NCBI GenBank assembly: GCA_016748015.1
Contig: JAAOMT010000415.1
Location: 4,741 to 42,999, forward strand
Source: Geosiphon pyriformis
Lineage: Eukaryota; Glomeromycota; Glomeromycetes; Archaeosporales; Geosiphonaceae
Length of the DNA stretch: 38,259 nucleotides
Direction of reading: 5' to 3'
Below the pieces are notes generated by a model. That model was not told where the DNA came from and did not search any database. It saw only the letters and a program-made list of their open reading frames with translations. Shown one piece after another: positions 1 to 10,590 of the stretch (position 1 is the first letter of the stretch; each line of letters opens with the position of its first letter). The translations under genes were made by a program, and so were the position numbers.

Positions 1-236
1 ATTTTTAAAAACTATTTTCTTATTAAAACAAATTGAATATACATAGTAAATCTTGTTAAACCAAAAATAATTGATCAACTATAATAATTGTTTTTCTTAA
101 TCTGAAGAATATTTTGAAATATCCAAAAAAAAATTATTTATTTGAAATAAAAGTTTATTTTATTTAGTATTTTTAAATCATTATTTTGCAATTATAGGAA
201 ACTTTATATAAAAAAAATTTCATCTGTTGTATTTAC
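1..236. other. AT-rich flank, no gene seen
   Basis: This short stretch lies left of element C. It is A/T-rich with homopolymer runs and stops in all frames, and I see no coding remnant or repeat. Its last four bases (TTAC, 233-236) pair with TCAC at 28373-28376 as the probable target-site duplication of element C, so this DNA was once contiguous with the sequence from 28377 onwards. Confidence 0.6.
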
Positions 237-850
237 TGTTACCAAAGGTTTTTGGTCTCTTTTTTTGAATGTTGTTAATGTTGATTTGCTGTGAATTCAC
301 GTTTTTCAGAAAGTAGTTGGACCTCTAATAAATGAATTTATCTTTAAATTATCTCCTATAATTTGAACTGCTGGGCTTATAAGTAGAATAACCAATTCCT
401 TGCCAGTTACTTTATGTAGTTACATTGTAGTAAATGTCAACTTTTTCCTAGAAATTGCTCATCTGGAAGTTCACTAAAAATGTGTAGTTACTTTGCTGTA
501 AAAGTCAACTCTTCTACAGAAATCTCATCTGTAGGCTACTTTAATGATTGTAATAAGAAAAAAAAATAAAAATAAAAGAAATATAAAAAAAAATAAAATT
601 TTGTCAAGAGAAACATTTTTTATCCAGGCCTGGAGTTACTAACAGATTATTGAAATTAGTAGCTAATCAATTTCAAAACGTTAGTTGTGTTGAGAGAATT
701 TCAAGTATAATAATTTAAGAATTTGGTTTTTGAATATTTAATTTTTACTTAAATGTGTAAAAAGTGATTTGTTTCAATTAAGATATCTAAAGTAGAATAC
801 TATGGTAAGATACTATAAGAAGATATATTTTTTTAAAGAGAGAAGCTCTT

Positions 851-858
851 CTTTTATA
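851..858 (-). promoter_or_regulatory. TATA-like box in 3' LTR of element C
   Basis: On the minus strand this reads TATAAAAG, followed by AAGAGCTTCT. The same element occurs at the corresponding place in all LTRs of the A/C family (13432-13439, 22316-22323, 28034-28041), just downstream of a conserved CAAGTTG. Position and conservation suggest the Pol II core promoter of the LTR; no transcript start can be proved from sequence. Confidence 0.45.
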
Positions 859-904
859 CAACTTGTTGTAGTACTAGTTTTTGAACTTGTATTTTTCTCT
901 TTGT

Positions 905-1010
905 TACAATTTGGGCAAACTAAAGATACATTTCGGCAAACTACAAGTTATTTCACTAAACTATTAATTATTTCGGAAAATTTTCATTAATTTCGGCGAA
1001 TTTTGATTAT
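905..1010 (-). repeat. degenerate ~20-bp tandem repeat inside LTR
   Basis: Four to five imperfect copies of a unit resembling TTTGCCGAAATAATTGATAG (minus-strand sense) lie just upstream of the TATA-like box. The same array occurs in both element A LTRs and in 28095-28165, with unit-to-unit drift. Its place in the putative U3 suggests an enhancer-like array; this is inference. Confidence 0.6.
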
Positions 1011-1189
1011 ATTAAATGGTTCAGGGTATTGTGTAATTTAATCATCTTAATTTCTAAAGTACAAATCGAATTATTGATTGAGTAATAATATTTGATAATT
1101 AAATTAAATAATAAGTAATAATCAAAATAATAATACTATATGCTAATTAATAATAGAAATTATAAGAGTAATTTCATGCTAATTAATAG

Positions 1190-1855
1190 TTAAAATTCTA
1201 CTGATAATATAATCTTCTCTTCAAGACTGAGCTCTGTCAAAATCTAAGCACTATTTGTAATGTTAAGATAGTGGTCCAAGATAATTGAAGTAATTTGGTC
1301 TGAAAATTGTTGAAATTTTAGTTCTGTGAGTTTTCCAATATATTGAATTTTCATTGAATAAAGTATTGGATTTTGTAGAACGTTTTCACAAGTATTGAAT
1401 AAATCATAGAGTTTAGATACTGCTCTAAGTTTGTAGCAAGTGTTTGTTGGTCTAGCTGCTGTCTTGAATTCATTGTGAATTTGTTTTTGTATAGTCTCAA
1501 GAGTGATGTTGGTTGCTTCAAGTTCCAGTTTTTGTTCATAAACTGTTTTTTCAATATGAAAATATCTATATATAAGAGTATATTCATTGTTCTATTCATT
1601 AAGAAATAGTAGAAGTTTTTGTTGCATTGTGGCATTTGGTGGAATGTCAATAGGGGCAATTAAAAGGTTTTCTTTTAGTGCTTGCTTCAAAAGTTCTGAT
1701 AATTGATTTCCAGAGTAATTTCTTGTTTTTTTTCTATAGAGATAATAGTTTTGAGAATTATTTACTACTGGGACTGTAGTTTCTTTCTAAATATAATTAA
1801 TTTGACTTCTATTAATCGTTATAGATAAGTCAGGAAGTGTTTTTAAGGCTAACAT
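1190..1855 (-). pseudogene. ORF3 of element C, conserved protein of unknown function
   Basis: This is the third ORF, downstream of integrase. From ATG at 1855 to TAA at 1190 it is exactly 222 codons with no net frameshift, but it has three internal stops (after INYI, FLNE and TNSA). It is collinear with ORF3 of element A (21298-21975): both start MLALKT, share NPIL and GKLTELKFQQFSDQI, and end SLE(E/K)K(I/V). A more distant homologue is in element B. Its end overlaps the purine tract and runs 20 bases into the LTR. I see no signal peptide, membrane segment or known domain, so it does not look like an envelope gene. The function is unknown. Confidence 0.75.
1210..1222 (-). other. polypurine tract of element C
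   Basis: On the minus strand this reads GAAGAGAAGATTA, directly before the 3' LTR. It matches GAGAAGAAGGTTA before the 3' LTR of element A. Purine tracts at this position prime plus-strand DNA synthesis in LTR retrotransposons. It also codes for part of ORF3. Confidence 0.75.
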
Positions 1856-2052
1856 TAATTTTTGGGATATTTGTTGAATATTTCGAGGAATAATTATGAT
1901 AAAAATTGACTAATTAATAAAGAAAAAAAATAAAGAAATTATTTTTGGATATAGAGTTTTTATTTGTTTTTGGGTTTGAGTGTTTTTTGTAATTATTTAC
2001 TATTTTTGTTTTTATGTTTGTGTATTTAGAAAGGGTTTGTAAAAATGTTAAA

Positions 2053-3438
2053 TTAAGTGTTCAAGTTTGGTTGTTGTTCTATTATAATTATTAGTTCTAA
2101 ATTTCAGGAAATATCTTCAGAATCAATTAAAAAAGAATGTGTACCAATTTGTAGAATTAATAGTTTAGGATTGTTTCTAGAGTAATAGTGTTTCAATTTA
2201 TCTCCATGTGCAACTTCTGCCAGTACTTTGTCATCAAGTCTTAATTTGTATGATTCATTGCCTAGAATTTTGTGAATATAAAATGGGCTATCTTATTTAT
2301 GTTTAAATTTTCTACTTCATTGTTTTTCAGTCTTAGTTCTGTGTAAGAAAACTTTATTTTCAATCTTAAATTCATTGGTAACTGATGGCAGTTTGTTGTC
2401 ATGCCTTTCTTTTTGTAGGGCTTGAGAGTATTCAATATGAATGGCTGCTATGTGTCTTTTTCTTTCCAATATACTAAGAAGAGTGTAGGCTCTTCTTTGG
2501 AGTGTTTCTTGGAAGTTTTTTTCATTGATTGATTGTACTGAATATGTTTTCACTGTGAAATTAATCGGTAATATTGTTGTTTTTTCATAAGTAAGATCAA
2601 ATGGTATGTGTTTCATAGTATCTTGTTTTAGTGTTCTGTATGCTAGTAACACTGATGGAATAAAGATATCCTATTTCTGCTCAAAATCTGTTGAGACTTT
2701 GGCTAAAGATTTACACAATGTTCTGTTGAACCATTCTATAAGTTCATTTGTTTGAGGATGATAAGGTGATAATAGAGGTTTTTTGACATTGAATTGTTCA
2801 CAAATTTTTTGTATCAAGTTGTTCACAAAATGTGTTCCTTGATCAGATAAAAGTTCAATTGGGCATTTATGTCTACAAATAATGTCTTTATAAATGAAAT
2901 TTGCTACTGATTTTGCATTTGCTCTTTGGATGACTCTAGTTTCAGGCCATTTGGTGAGATAATCTACTACAACTGCAATATAATAATTTCTTTGAATTGT
3001 GATAGGTAATGGTCTGACTAAATCAATTCCAACTCTGTCAAAAAGTTGTCCAACTTTGATTGAATTTAAAGGTTCTATGGGGTGAATTCCTTCTCTTTTT
3101 TGACAACTATTACAAGATTTTATATATTGTCAAATGTTTTTTTACATGTGGGGCCAAAAATAATGTTCAAGAGTTTTTGGAATTGTTTCATCTCTTTCTA
3201 AATGTGCTGAAGAAGGATCTGTGTACATGTTGTATAAAATTGTTTCTTTTTTATTTTTCTGTACTAATCTGAATAGTTGGTTTGAGTTTTTGCAATTTTT
3301 GTAATAAATTTTGTTGTAGTATATGAAATATTGTTTGAATTGGTATTGTAATTGATGTTTTTTACTTGAAAACCAATCTTCTGACATGGTTAAAGTCTTC
3401 AAATAGTTTTTAAGGTTGTTGTAATTTCTGGAATCTAT
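2053..3438 (-). pseudogene. integrase ORF of element C
   Basis: This is the Ty3/gypsy integrase, which inserts the cDNA into the genome. The zinc-binding region, the core and the C-terminal module are all readable: Asp in GIDLV, Asp in LLSDQG and Glu in NELIEWF form a DD35E-type triad that is still intact. The C-terminal GPY/F-type module reads DSPFYIH, preceded by a stop where Trp is expected. The span from the position matching the element A ATG (here ATA) to TAA is 1386 nt, exactly as in A. Stops such as QK*DIF interrupt it. No chromodomain follows. Confidence 0.85.
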
Positions 3439-3493
3439 AGTTGTTTTGTTGTTTTGTTGGTAGTAGTAAGTTGTGGTGGATTTGTTGTTGGTG

Positions 3494-5029
3494 TTAATCT
3501 TGTCTCATTCTTAAAAAACTATCAACATTGGTGTGTAATTTTCTTGGTTTGTGGTGTACAATATACTTGTAGTCTGCTAAGAAATTATTTTATCAAGACT
3601 GTTTGTTCAGTTTTCTTTTTATTGAGCTATTTGAGACCAATATTGTCAGTTATAATATCAAATTTTTTTCCATTTTTCAGGTATTGTTGAAAATGTTTAA
3701 GAGCCCAAATAACTGCAGCAGCTTCTAATTCAGTTGAGCCATATTTGAGTTCTGTTGGCTTGAGTGTTCTATTGGCATAAACAATAACTTGTTTTTGGCC
3801 ATTTTCATCTAATTGTAATAGGATAATACCAAATGTCATATGTAAAGCATTAGTAACTAGTTGGAACTGTTTGTTGAAGTCTGGGTAAGCAAAAACTGAA
3901 GCTGTTGTCAATTTTGTTTTGAGAATTTCAAAAGCTTTTGGTTGTTTTTTAGTCTATTGGTATGGCACATTTTTGTTGATAAGATAATTGAGGTTTGGAA
4001 ATTTCTGAGAATTCTTTTATGAATTTTCAATAGTAAGAGACTAATCCTACAAATCTTCATAACTCTGTAGTATTTTTGGAAGTTTGAAAGTTTTTGACAG
4101 CACTGATTGTTCCAGGATTTGGTTTGACTTCATCTTTGCTAACAATGTGTTCAAGAAAAATTAGGCTTGTTTTTCTAAAGTGATATTTCTCAATGTTCAA
4201 CTTTAATTCTGCTTTCTATAATTGTTGAAAAATTTTTTGCAGATAAATGAGATGAGTTTCAAAGCTTGGTGAGTATATATTGGTGTCATCAAGATAAACA
4301 ACTACTGATTGCCATAAAAGCCCTTTATATACAACATTCATGAGTCACTGAAATATTGCTGGTGCATTGCAGAGTCCAAAAGACATAACATTGAACTCAT
4401 AGTTTCCTTTTTGAGTGGTAAATGCTGTTTTGGATCGATCTTTTAGGTCTATTTTGACTTGTCAGTATCTACTTTCTAAGTCTAAAGTTGAGAAGAACTT
4501 GGCTTTTTCTAAGGCATCCAGCATATCATCAATTCTTAGAAGAAATTAGATATCTCCAATTGTCATGCTGTTGAGCTGATAATAATCTACACAGAATCTG
4601 ATTTTTCTGTTTTTCTTTTTAATAAAAACTACTGGTGAGGCTCAAGGACTTCTTGATAGTTGAATCAATTCATTATTAAGTATTTTTTAGATTTCTTCTC
4701 TGATAAATTAATGACTAGCAGATAGAACTTGAAAGATTTGTTGTCATTTTGGTAGAACATCTCCTGTGTAGATCTGATGTTGAACAATATTAGTTTTTCT
4801 AAGATCATTGTTGTTTTTTGCAAATATATCTGCAAATTCAGTTATTAGTTGTTTTAATTGTCTTTGTTGTTGGGGTTTTAAGAGACCCATATTGATTTGA
4901 AAGAGTTTTTTTTCCAACAGATAATAGTTTTTAGTAGTAGGGGTGATGCTTGGATTTGAAAGTAGAGTATGTCTTATAATTTCGATGAAATTAGAAACAA
5001 TTTGAAGGTTTTTATCTTGGAAGATATTG
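3494..5029 (-). pseudogene. RT and RNase H region of element C (gag-pol ORF, 3' part)
   Basis: This is the distal half of the long gag-pol ORF of element C, cut from its front half by element B. From 5029 downwards it reads a pre-RT segment (DIFAKNN), then RT with FCVDYYQLN, FSTLDLES and the intact catalytic YLDD, then the connection and RNase H (FGIILLQLDENG, TELEAAAVIWAL, DIITDN). The first RNase H Asp is changed (VTNAL where VTDAS-like is expected). Frameshifts lie near 3960 and 3600 and several stops are present. It ends at RMRQD-stop (3494-3496), the same place as in element A. Confidence 0.85.
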
Positions 5030-5033
5030 CTGT
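5030..5033. repeat. target-site duplication of element B, left
   Basis: CTGT flanks the left LTR of element B; the matching copy at 23301-23304 is CTAT. Removing B and one copy rejoins the reading frame of element C between GIIYS and NIFQDK, which matches the uninterrupted element A protein (GIIHS-NIFQQK). Confidence 0.8.
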
Positions 5034-5844
5034 TGTTACAGGTGATTATTTGGGGTCTCAAAGCAAATAACAAACCTGTAACTTGGTGCTTAGTTGATTT
5101 TATTGGCATTGATCCCAAGGTATTGTTATCTGAAGGTTTTAGTTGAGACCTTTGTATAATGAACAGAGATTTAATAGTTGTTTCAGTAGTTTCCCAGAAT
5201 TGCAATCCTGTTGAATTTCTTTCTTAGCATAATGGTTGGTAATCCTCCTAGTAAGCTATCCTCAAATCTATGAGTGTTTTACCCTTGTTTCACGGGTCTT
5301 TTATCAGTTTTTATGATGTCTGTACTTTAATGCTTAATCCTTAATCAATAAGTAAAACAAAAGAATAACAAAGAAAATAAAACAAATAAAAAGAAATAAG
5401 AAAATAAGCCAAGGCAGTAGTAAGTTAGTATTCCATTAATAGCTGTGATTAAGAGCTATTGTTCCCATGTAGTTAAGTATCAATTACTATTAACATGAAG
5501 TATTAATAGTGGAAAGTGGATTGAGATAATGAATAATTATTTATTTGTGATGTAGAAGATTGCTTAAATTAAATCTAAACTAAGAGGTTTGTCTTTTCTA
5601 CTTCTAATGCTAATATTATATATATATAATTGAGAATCTTTAATTCCTTAATTCTTTACACCAGAAATCCTAGAATTCCTGGAATCCTGCAATTTTCTGA
5701 GAAGAATCCTGGAATTCTGGAATCCTGCAATTTCTTGTACAAAAATCTTGAAATTTCTGGAATTTTGGAATTCCACATTTATTATAGTTACTTCTGATTG
5801 GCTAATTTATATGCTATCATACTTCTTATATTCTATAAGTAACA
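5034..5844 (-). repeat. 3' LTR of element B (Ty3/gypsy-type)
   Basis: This 811-bp LTR matches 12766-13178 joined to 22919-23300. It begins TGTTACAGG and ends AAGTAACA on the plus strand, so the ends are inverted repeats. It is unlike the LTRs of elements A and C apart from the terminal TGTTAC/GTAACA. It contains an A-rich segment (5345-5405) and a 39-bp degenerate tandem repeat (5666-5783). Element B lies on the minus strand, so this is its 3' LTR. Confidence 0.9.
5666..5783. repeat. 39-bp degenerate tandem repeat in LTR of element B
   Basis: Three units start AATCC/AATCT at about 5666, 5705 and 5744, each containing GGAAT(T/C)CTG-like cores. The partner LTR has a matching, further diverged array at about 23134-23235. 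Each unit is locally palindromic around GAATTC-like cores, so it may fold. Confidence 0.6.
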
Positions 5845-5857
5845 TTATTTTCTTCTT
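5845..5857 (-). other. polypurine tract of element B
   Basis: The plus strand reads TTATTTTCTTCTT immediately inside the 3' LTR, which is AAGAAGAAAATAA on the coding strand. Position and composition fit the plus-strand primer of an LTR retrotransposon. Confidence 0.7.
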
Positions 5858-6520
5858 TTAATATTGAGCTTCATTGAGATTTTTTAATTCTAATTCTTTA
5901 TCTTTGAGTATTTTTTGGACTTCTTTCTTAAGAATTACTTGGGCTATCTTGTTCTGTAATTTTTTGAATTGAGTATTGGTTATTTTTCTCATTTGGTTAA
6001 TAGTTATGGAATTTATTTCTGGATCAAGTAAAATCTCTGGTCGATCTTGAAATTTTATGTATAGTCAGTAAATAGCTTTTGCTTGTGTGGTCAAATTGTT
6101 CTTTTCCACAAATTGTTCTAATTGTTGCAATATAACCATGTCAAATAATTGTTTTGTTTTATCCATGTATAAGTTCTGAATGTTCAAGTATTGTCCTAAG
6201 TGAAAGTAACAAAAGTTTTTTGGAAATTGTTATATCCACCAATTCCAAGTTTCTATAATTAACTCTTGATATTGAGTAACTTTTGGTTGTGTTTCTATTG
6301 TCAATTTTACTTAAATGATTATTTTGTTCAGAGTGTTTTCTGTTTTTTTCCATATTTTATCCTGTGGTCTTTTTTTAGTGTTTGTGTATCTAATAGTTTG
6401 TTAGTTAATTGTAATTTCTATTTCTTGTTATTGAATCAGTTGAAAAAGTTGTTGTGCCAGTGAGTGAATGCTGTTAGTAATTTCTATTTTCTGCTGTCTT
6501 TTGTTGCATATTTTATGTCT
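5858..6520 (-). pseudogene. ORF3 of element B, homologue of element A/C ORF3
   Basis: This minus-strand frame ends with TAA at 5858 and can be followed up to about 6520, broken only by stops that look like mutated Gln or Trp codons. Its start resembles element A ORF3: SIHSLAQQLF against NIQQLSQKLM, then EITI against LSITI. Its end also aligns: RKITNTQFKKLQNKIAQVIL against the A segment beginning GKLTELKFQQF. The middle (ETWNWWI, CYFHLGQYLN, DRPEILLDP) is less similar. The true start is unclear. It sits just downstream of integrase and just before the purine tract, the same place as ORF3 in A and C. The function is unknown. Confidence 0.65.
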
Positions 6521-6546
6521 TTATATATCTTTTTGGTTGTTCAATT

Positions 6547-7740
6547 TTACATATTAGATTCAATAATTATAATTGGTTCTAAATCTTGTGGAATCTCATT
6601 TGGTTTAACTAATATTTTTTGTATTCTTAATTGTGGAATATTACTGATAGATGATGATATTATATAGTGGTATTGTTTTAGTTGATTACTATGTGCTGCT
6701 TTGGTTAAGATTTTGTTGTTCAACCTTAATTTATAAGCTTTATTTCTAAAAAATTTTTCTATGTGAAATGGTCCATCTCATTTGAAATCAAATTTTTCAC
6801 TTCATTGTTTTTCAATTTTAGTATGATATAAAAGTACTTTGTCTCCAATCTTGAATTCAACTGGTTCTCTGATAGTTAGTTATTGTGTTTTTCTTTTTGT
6901 TTTTTTTGTGACTTTTAGATGTTATCAGCTGCTTTTTGCCGTGTGTTTTCTAATATCTCCATTAAGTCATATGTTCTTCTCAACAATGTTCTTTGAAAAT
7001 TCTCTTCTGTTATTGGTTCTGTTGGATATGTTCATATTTTTATCTCCACTAGTAATATTGCTGTTCTACTATATACTAATTCAAATGGTGTTATTTGTGT
7101 AGTATCTTGCTTCATTGTCTAATAGACAAATAATACTGATGGTATAAACAAATCCCATTTGTCTTGATTTTTTTGGCTGATTTTGGCAATTGCTTTGCAC
7201 AAAGTTCTATTGAATCTTTCAACTAATTCATTGGTTTGTGAATGATATGGTAATGACAATGGTCTTTTGATTCCAAATCTTTGACTTAATTCTTCTAATG
7301 TTCTGTTTACAAAATAGGTTCCTTGATCTGATAATAGTTTTTTTGAACATCTATGTTGACATATTAAATTTTGATAAACAAATTCAGCAATGAATTCAGC
7401 ATCTGCTTTTTGAATGACTTTTGTTTTTGGCCATTTTGTAAGATAATTCATGGCTACAGCAATATATCTGTTGTCTTTACTGGTGATTGTCAATAATCTG
7501 ACTAAATCAATTCCAATACAATTGAATGGTTGTCTTACTTTGATTGGTCTCAATGATTTACTGGGTTTTGTTTTATCTCTTCTTTAACAAGCATTACAAT
7601 TTTGTATATATTGAATAATTCCAGATACATTGATGGCCAATAGTATTTTTTCCTGGTTTTTTTCATGGTTGCTTCTTTATGAAAATGTCTTGCTGTTGGA
7701 TCTGAGTGCATGTTGAATAATATTGTCTCTTTCTCTGGTT
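6547..7740 (-). pseudogene. integrase of element B
   Basis: The best preserved part is 7119-7553: GIDLV, LLSDQG and NELVERF give an intact DD35E triad with exactly 35 residues between the last two acids. Upstream (7560-7740) the HHCC zinc region is broken by frameshifts. Downstream, the tail near 6600-6790 reads DGPFHIEKF, a good GPY/F-type motif, preceded by TGA where Trp is expected, and ends with TAA at 6547. The tail is homologous to those of A and C. No chromodomain is seen. Confidence 0.82.
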
Positions 7741-7959
7741 CTGTAATTACTCTGGTTGGTTGATCTGGATTTTTTTTGTTCTTCTGGTAAAGTATATTTT
7801 AATAATTGATAAAATATTTTGATTGTTGTTTTATGTTTCTTTGTTTTTTTTGAGATAATTTCTCCTTGAACAATTGGGTATTTATATAATGTTGGAGTTG
7901 TTGATATTTTTGTATATTCATCTTTTGTTATATTTTTGAGTTGAAATGTCTTCTAGATT

Positions 7960-9237
7960 TGTCTTATTCATGACAATCCATTAGCATTTTCATTTTTTTT
8001 TTCTTTTTTATAATGTACTGTGTAATTAAATAGTGAAAGTTCTATCTTCTATCTGACATAACAATTGTCTGTAAATTTTTGTTTCTAGATTAAAGTCAAT
8101 TCTTTGTAATCAGTGTATATGTCAAACTTTTGACTTAAGTATTCTTTCCATTTGATAACAGTCTAATAGATAGCTAAGTGTTCCAGTGCTGAAGTTCCAT
8201 AGTTCTTTTCCGCTGGGCTTAAGCTTCTATTGGCATAAGTTATTGGATGTTCTCTTCCATCTGGTTCTTTCTGTAATAGTACTGCTCCCAATGCTTGGCC
8301 TGATGCATCAGTAGTAATGATGAATGGTTTGTTGTGATCTGGATACATCAACACTAAAGCTTGAATAAGCTTTATTCTTAGTATGTCGAACACTTTTTAT
8401 TGAGCTTCTGTTTATTCATATTTTATATTCTTAGTTTGTAAATAATGGAATGGCTGAGCCAGTTTAGAAAAGCCCTTGATAAAACAGCAATAATAGTCTG
8501 TGAATCCCAAAAATACTCTCAGTTTTGTCAAGTTGGTTAATACTGAAAAGTTCTTTACTATTGCAATTTTGTCTGGATCTGTTTTGATACCATCTTTGCT
8601 TACAACATGTTTCCGAAATTTGAGTTTTGTTTTTTCAAAGAAACATTTGTTTGCATTCAACTTCAATCCTGCTCTTCTCAATCTTTCAAACACTTGTTGA
8701 AGATGATATAGATGATTATCAAATGTCTTGGAAAACACATTTGTGTTGTCTAAGTAAACAACTATAAATTTCATAGTAGTCTAGTATAAACAATTTCTAT
8801 GAGTTATTGGAATGTGGCTGGAGCATTCATCAAGCTAAATGACATGACTTTGAACTTAAAATTTCCTTCTTGTGTTGTGAAAGCTGTCTTCTTTTTATCT
8901 TCTGGTTTCATGGCTACTTGCCAATAACCACTGTCTAGATCTAGAGTTGAGAACTATTTTTTCTCTCCAAAAGCATCAAAAAGTTCTTGGATCTTTGGAG
9001 TTGGATAGCTATCTCCTTTATTACTCCATTCAGTTTTCAGTAATTCACACAAAAGCAGATCTTTCTATTTTTTTTATGGACTAGTATCACTGGTGGTAAC
9101 TATGGGCTCATTGATGATTGAATTAATCTGTTGTCAAGCATCTGATTGATTTCTTGACAAATAATCTCATGGCTGGCTGGTGGTACTCTATATGCTCTCT
9201 GTTTAATTGGCATTGCATCTTTAGTCTTGATTTGGTG
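7960..9237 (-). pseudogene. RT and RNase H of element B
   Basis: RT motifs can be read across several frames: [18 protein letters not shown], and a palm motif VVYLDNT in which the second catalytic Asp of YLDD is Asn. RNase H (8163-8393) is better kept: TTDASGQALGAVL holds its first Asp, followed by ALEHLAIY. At least one frameshift lies near the LNGV motif and another near 8780. The enzyme would convert element RNA to DNA; this copy is dead. Confidence 0.82.
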
Positions 9238-10270
9238 TTAGATGATGTCAGTTTTGCCAAATTTGTTTTCACTAGCAAAAATGTCATTGAAGTTGTTAAG
9301 TAATATTTTGAGTTGTATACATTGTAATGGATCTAGATTTTCCAAGTTTATCTGTTCCAATTGTTTTGGTTGGAGCAGATAACATTTTTTTTGTTCATAT
9401 ATTGTCTGAGATGTAATATTCACATATCTGCATAGTTGTGAAAAGTCTGGAATGGTGTTTGGTAATTGTTCTTCAATTTCAGTAGTTAAATATCCAATGA
9501 TGATTCCTTCTGGTATCTTAATAATATCTCCCATGTTGTTGTAAATGAGAATTTTGATGTGGTTGTGGTTTTTTGCTGGTATGTGTAGATTAACTAATCC
9601 AATTTTTCTTGATTCACAAAAGGTTGCTTCCACTTCAAAAATTTGAACCTGATTCTTTACTTTTCTTCTTATGGTTACCATGTACTGATTATATGATAGA
9701 ATAGAAATTGGTTGATGAATGAAAATAATTTCTCTCTTGTCAACAATTTCTTTTTCTGCCATATTAACTGGTACATCTATTCTACCTATGAATCCAAATT
9801 CCTGTATCTTTCTAGCTGTGATCCCTAATTCTTCTCTGTTTTTTACTGATACTAATTGGGCTATTTTAACCAGAGACAGGAATATTGCCTGTGCTATTTT
9901 TTTGTTTGAATCTATGATATATGTCTTTTCTGAGTTATTTTGTAGTATTGCAATAATATTTTCTACATATTCTGTATTAATTATTTCTTCTCTGATGTTG
10001 ATTTTCTTTTTCACTAAACTACTTCTGAATGCTAGTTGAATCATGATTGTTGCTAAAATTTCCAGTGCTATTTTGAGATCAATGCAGATGTGCAAATAGA
10101 GTTCCAATTTAATGAGATCTTTTTTTGGATATCTCAAATCAAACCCTACATTAGTATCATGCACACGTTCTGGCATAATACTCTCATTATTATCACTGAA
10201 CCATTTCAGTTCTTGTTCTTTGATAAGATCAAGAAGTGCAATATATAAGTTGTCTGGTAATAATATTGCC
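9238..10270 (-). pseudogene. dUTPase domain and pre-RT region of element B
   Basis: This frame is open for 344 codons and has no clear ATG of its own. Residues ~30-175 match the trimeric dUTPase fold: motif 1 VGFDLR, motif 2 FRSSL, motif 3 EIINTEY (usual catalytic Asp replaced by Asn), motif 4 KKIAQAI, and a decayed motif 5 EFGFIG. The rest corresponds to the linker before RT, ending NDIFASENKFGKTDII. In elements A and C a cysteine-rich module precedes the dUTPase; here the frame starts almost at once after the protease motif, so that part is missing. Confidence 0.72.
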
Positions 10271-10590
10271 AACTAACCTATTATTTAGGATCAGTTTTAT
10301 GGCCTAACTATCGACTTTAGCATCAGTGTACATGGCAGTAATGGTTTTTTTCTCAAGTGCAGCTTTACTGAACAATGGTGTTTGTGATGGTTTTTCAAAT
10401 TTGAATGGAAAAATTACTGCTAACAATTTGTCATTGATTACAGTGGCTGGAGTTATATTGCTGGTAGGTAATTTGTTTTGGTTGGGTTTCCCATTATTGG
10501 GTGAAGCATTTTTTGGAGTAACCAGAAGACTTAAATAGTGTTGGACATTCAAGTTTTGGGTGTATCTGGTGCTCAAATTTCATTGTCAAA
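10271..10590 (-). pseudogene. truncated aspartic protease of element B
   Basis: The segment reads TITAMYTDAKV, matching AITAMYTEAEV of element A, then a stop and IKLIL followed by NNRLVGNII. This is the place of the LDSGSAGSI protease active site, so the catalytic Asp has become Asn and the Gly is lost. About ten codons later the sequence changes frame and continues as the dUTPase region. Most of the protease body and the whole cysteine-rich module (over 1 kb in element A) are absent, consistent with an internal deletion. Confidence 0.7.

Larger units (their letters stand above)
237..1209 (-). repeat. 3' LTR of element C (Ty3/gypsy-type)
   Basis: This is one of the two LTRs of the outermost retrotransposon, which reads on the minus strand. 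It matches 27423-28372 over its whole length with scattered, mostly transition, differences. On the plus strand it starts TGTTACC, and its far end reads GATAATA where the partner has GATAACA. It is related to, but diverged from, the LTRs of element A, which lie in opposite orientation. It carries a TATA-like box (851-858) and degenerate ~20-bp repeats around 905-1010. The flanking TTAC at 233-236 is the probable duplicated target. Confidence 0.9.

Noticed and set aside
1351-1659. 102-codon minus-strand ORF as a gene
   Set aside because: It lies in another frame over ORF3 of element C, whose frame aligns over its full length with element A.
4744-5205. 153-codon ORF as one gene
   Set aside because: It is an accidental read-through from the LTR of B into the pre-RT region of C; the junction at 5033/5034 is a transposon border.
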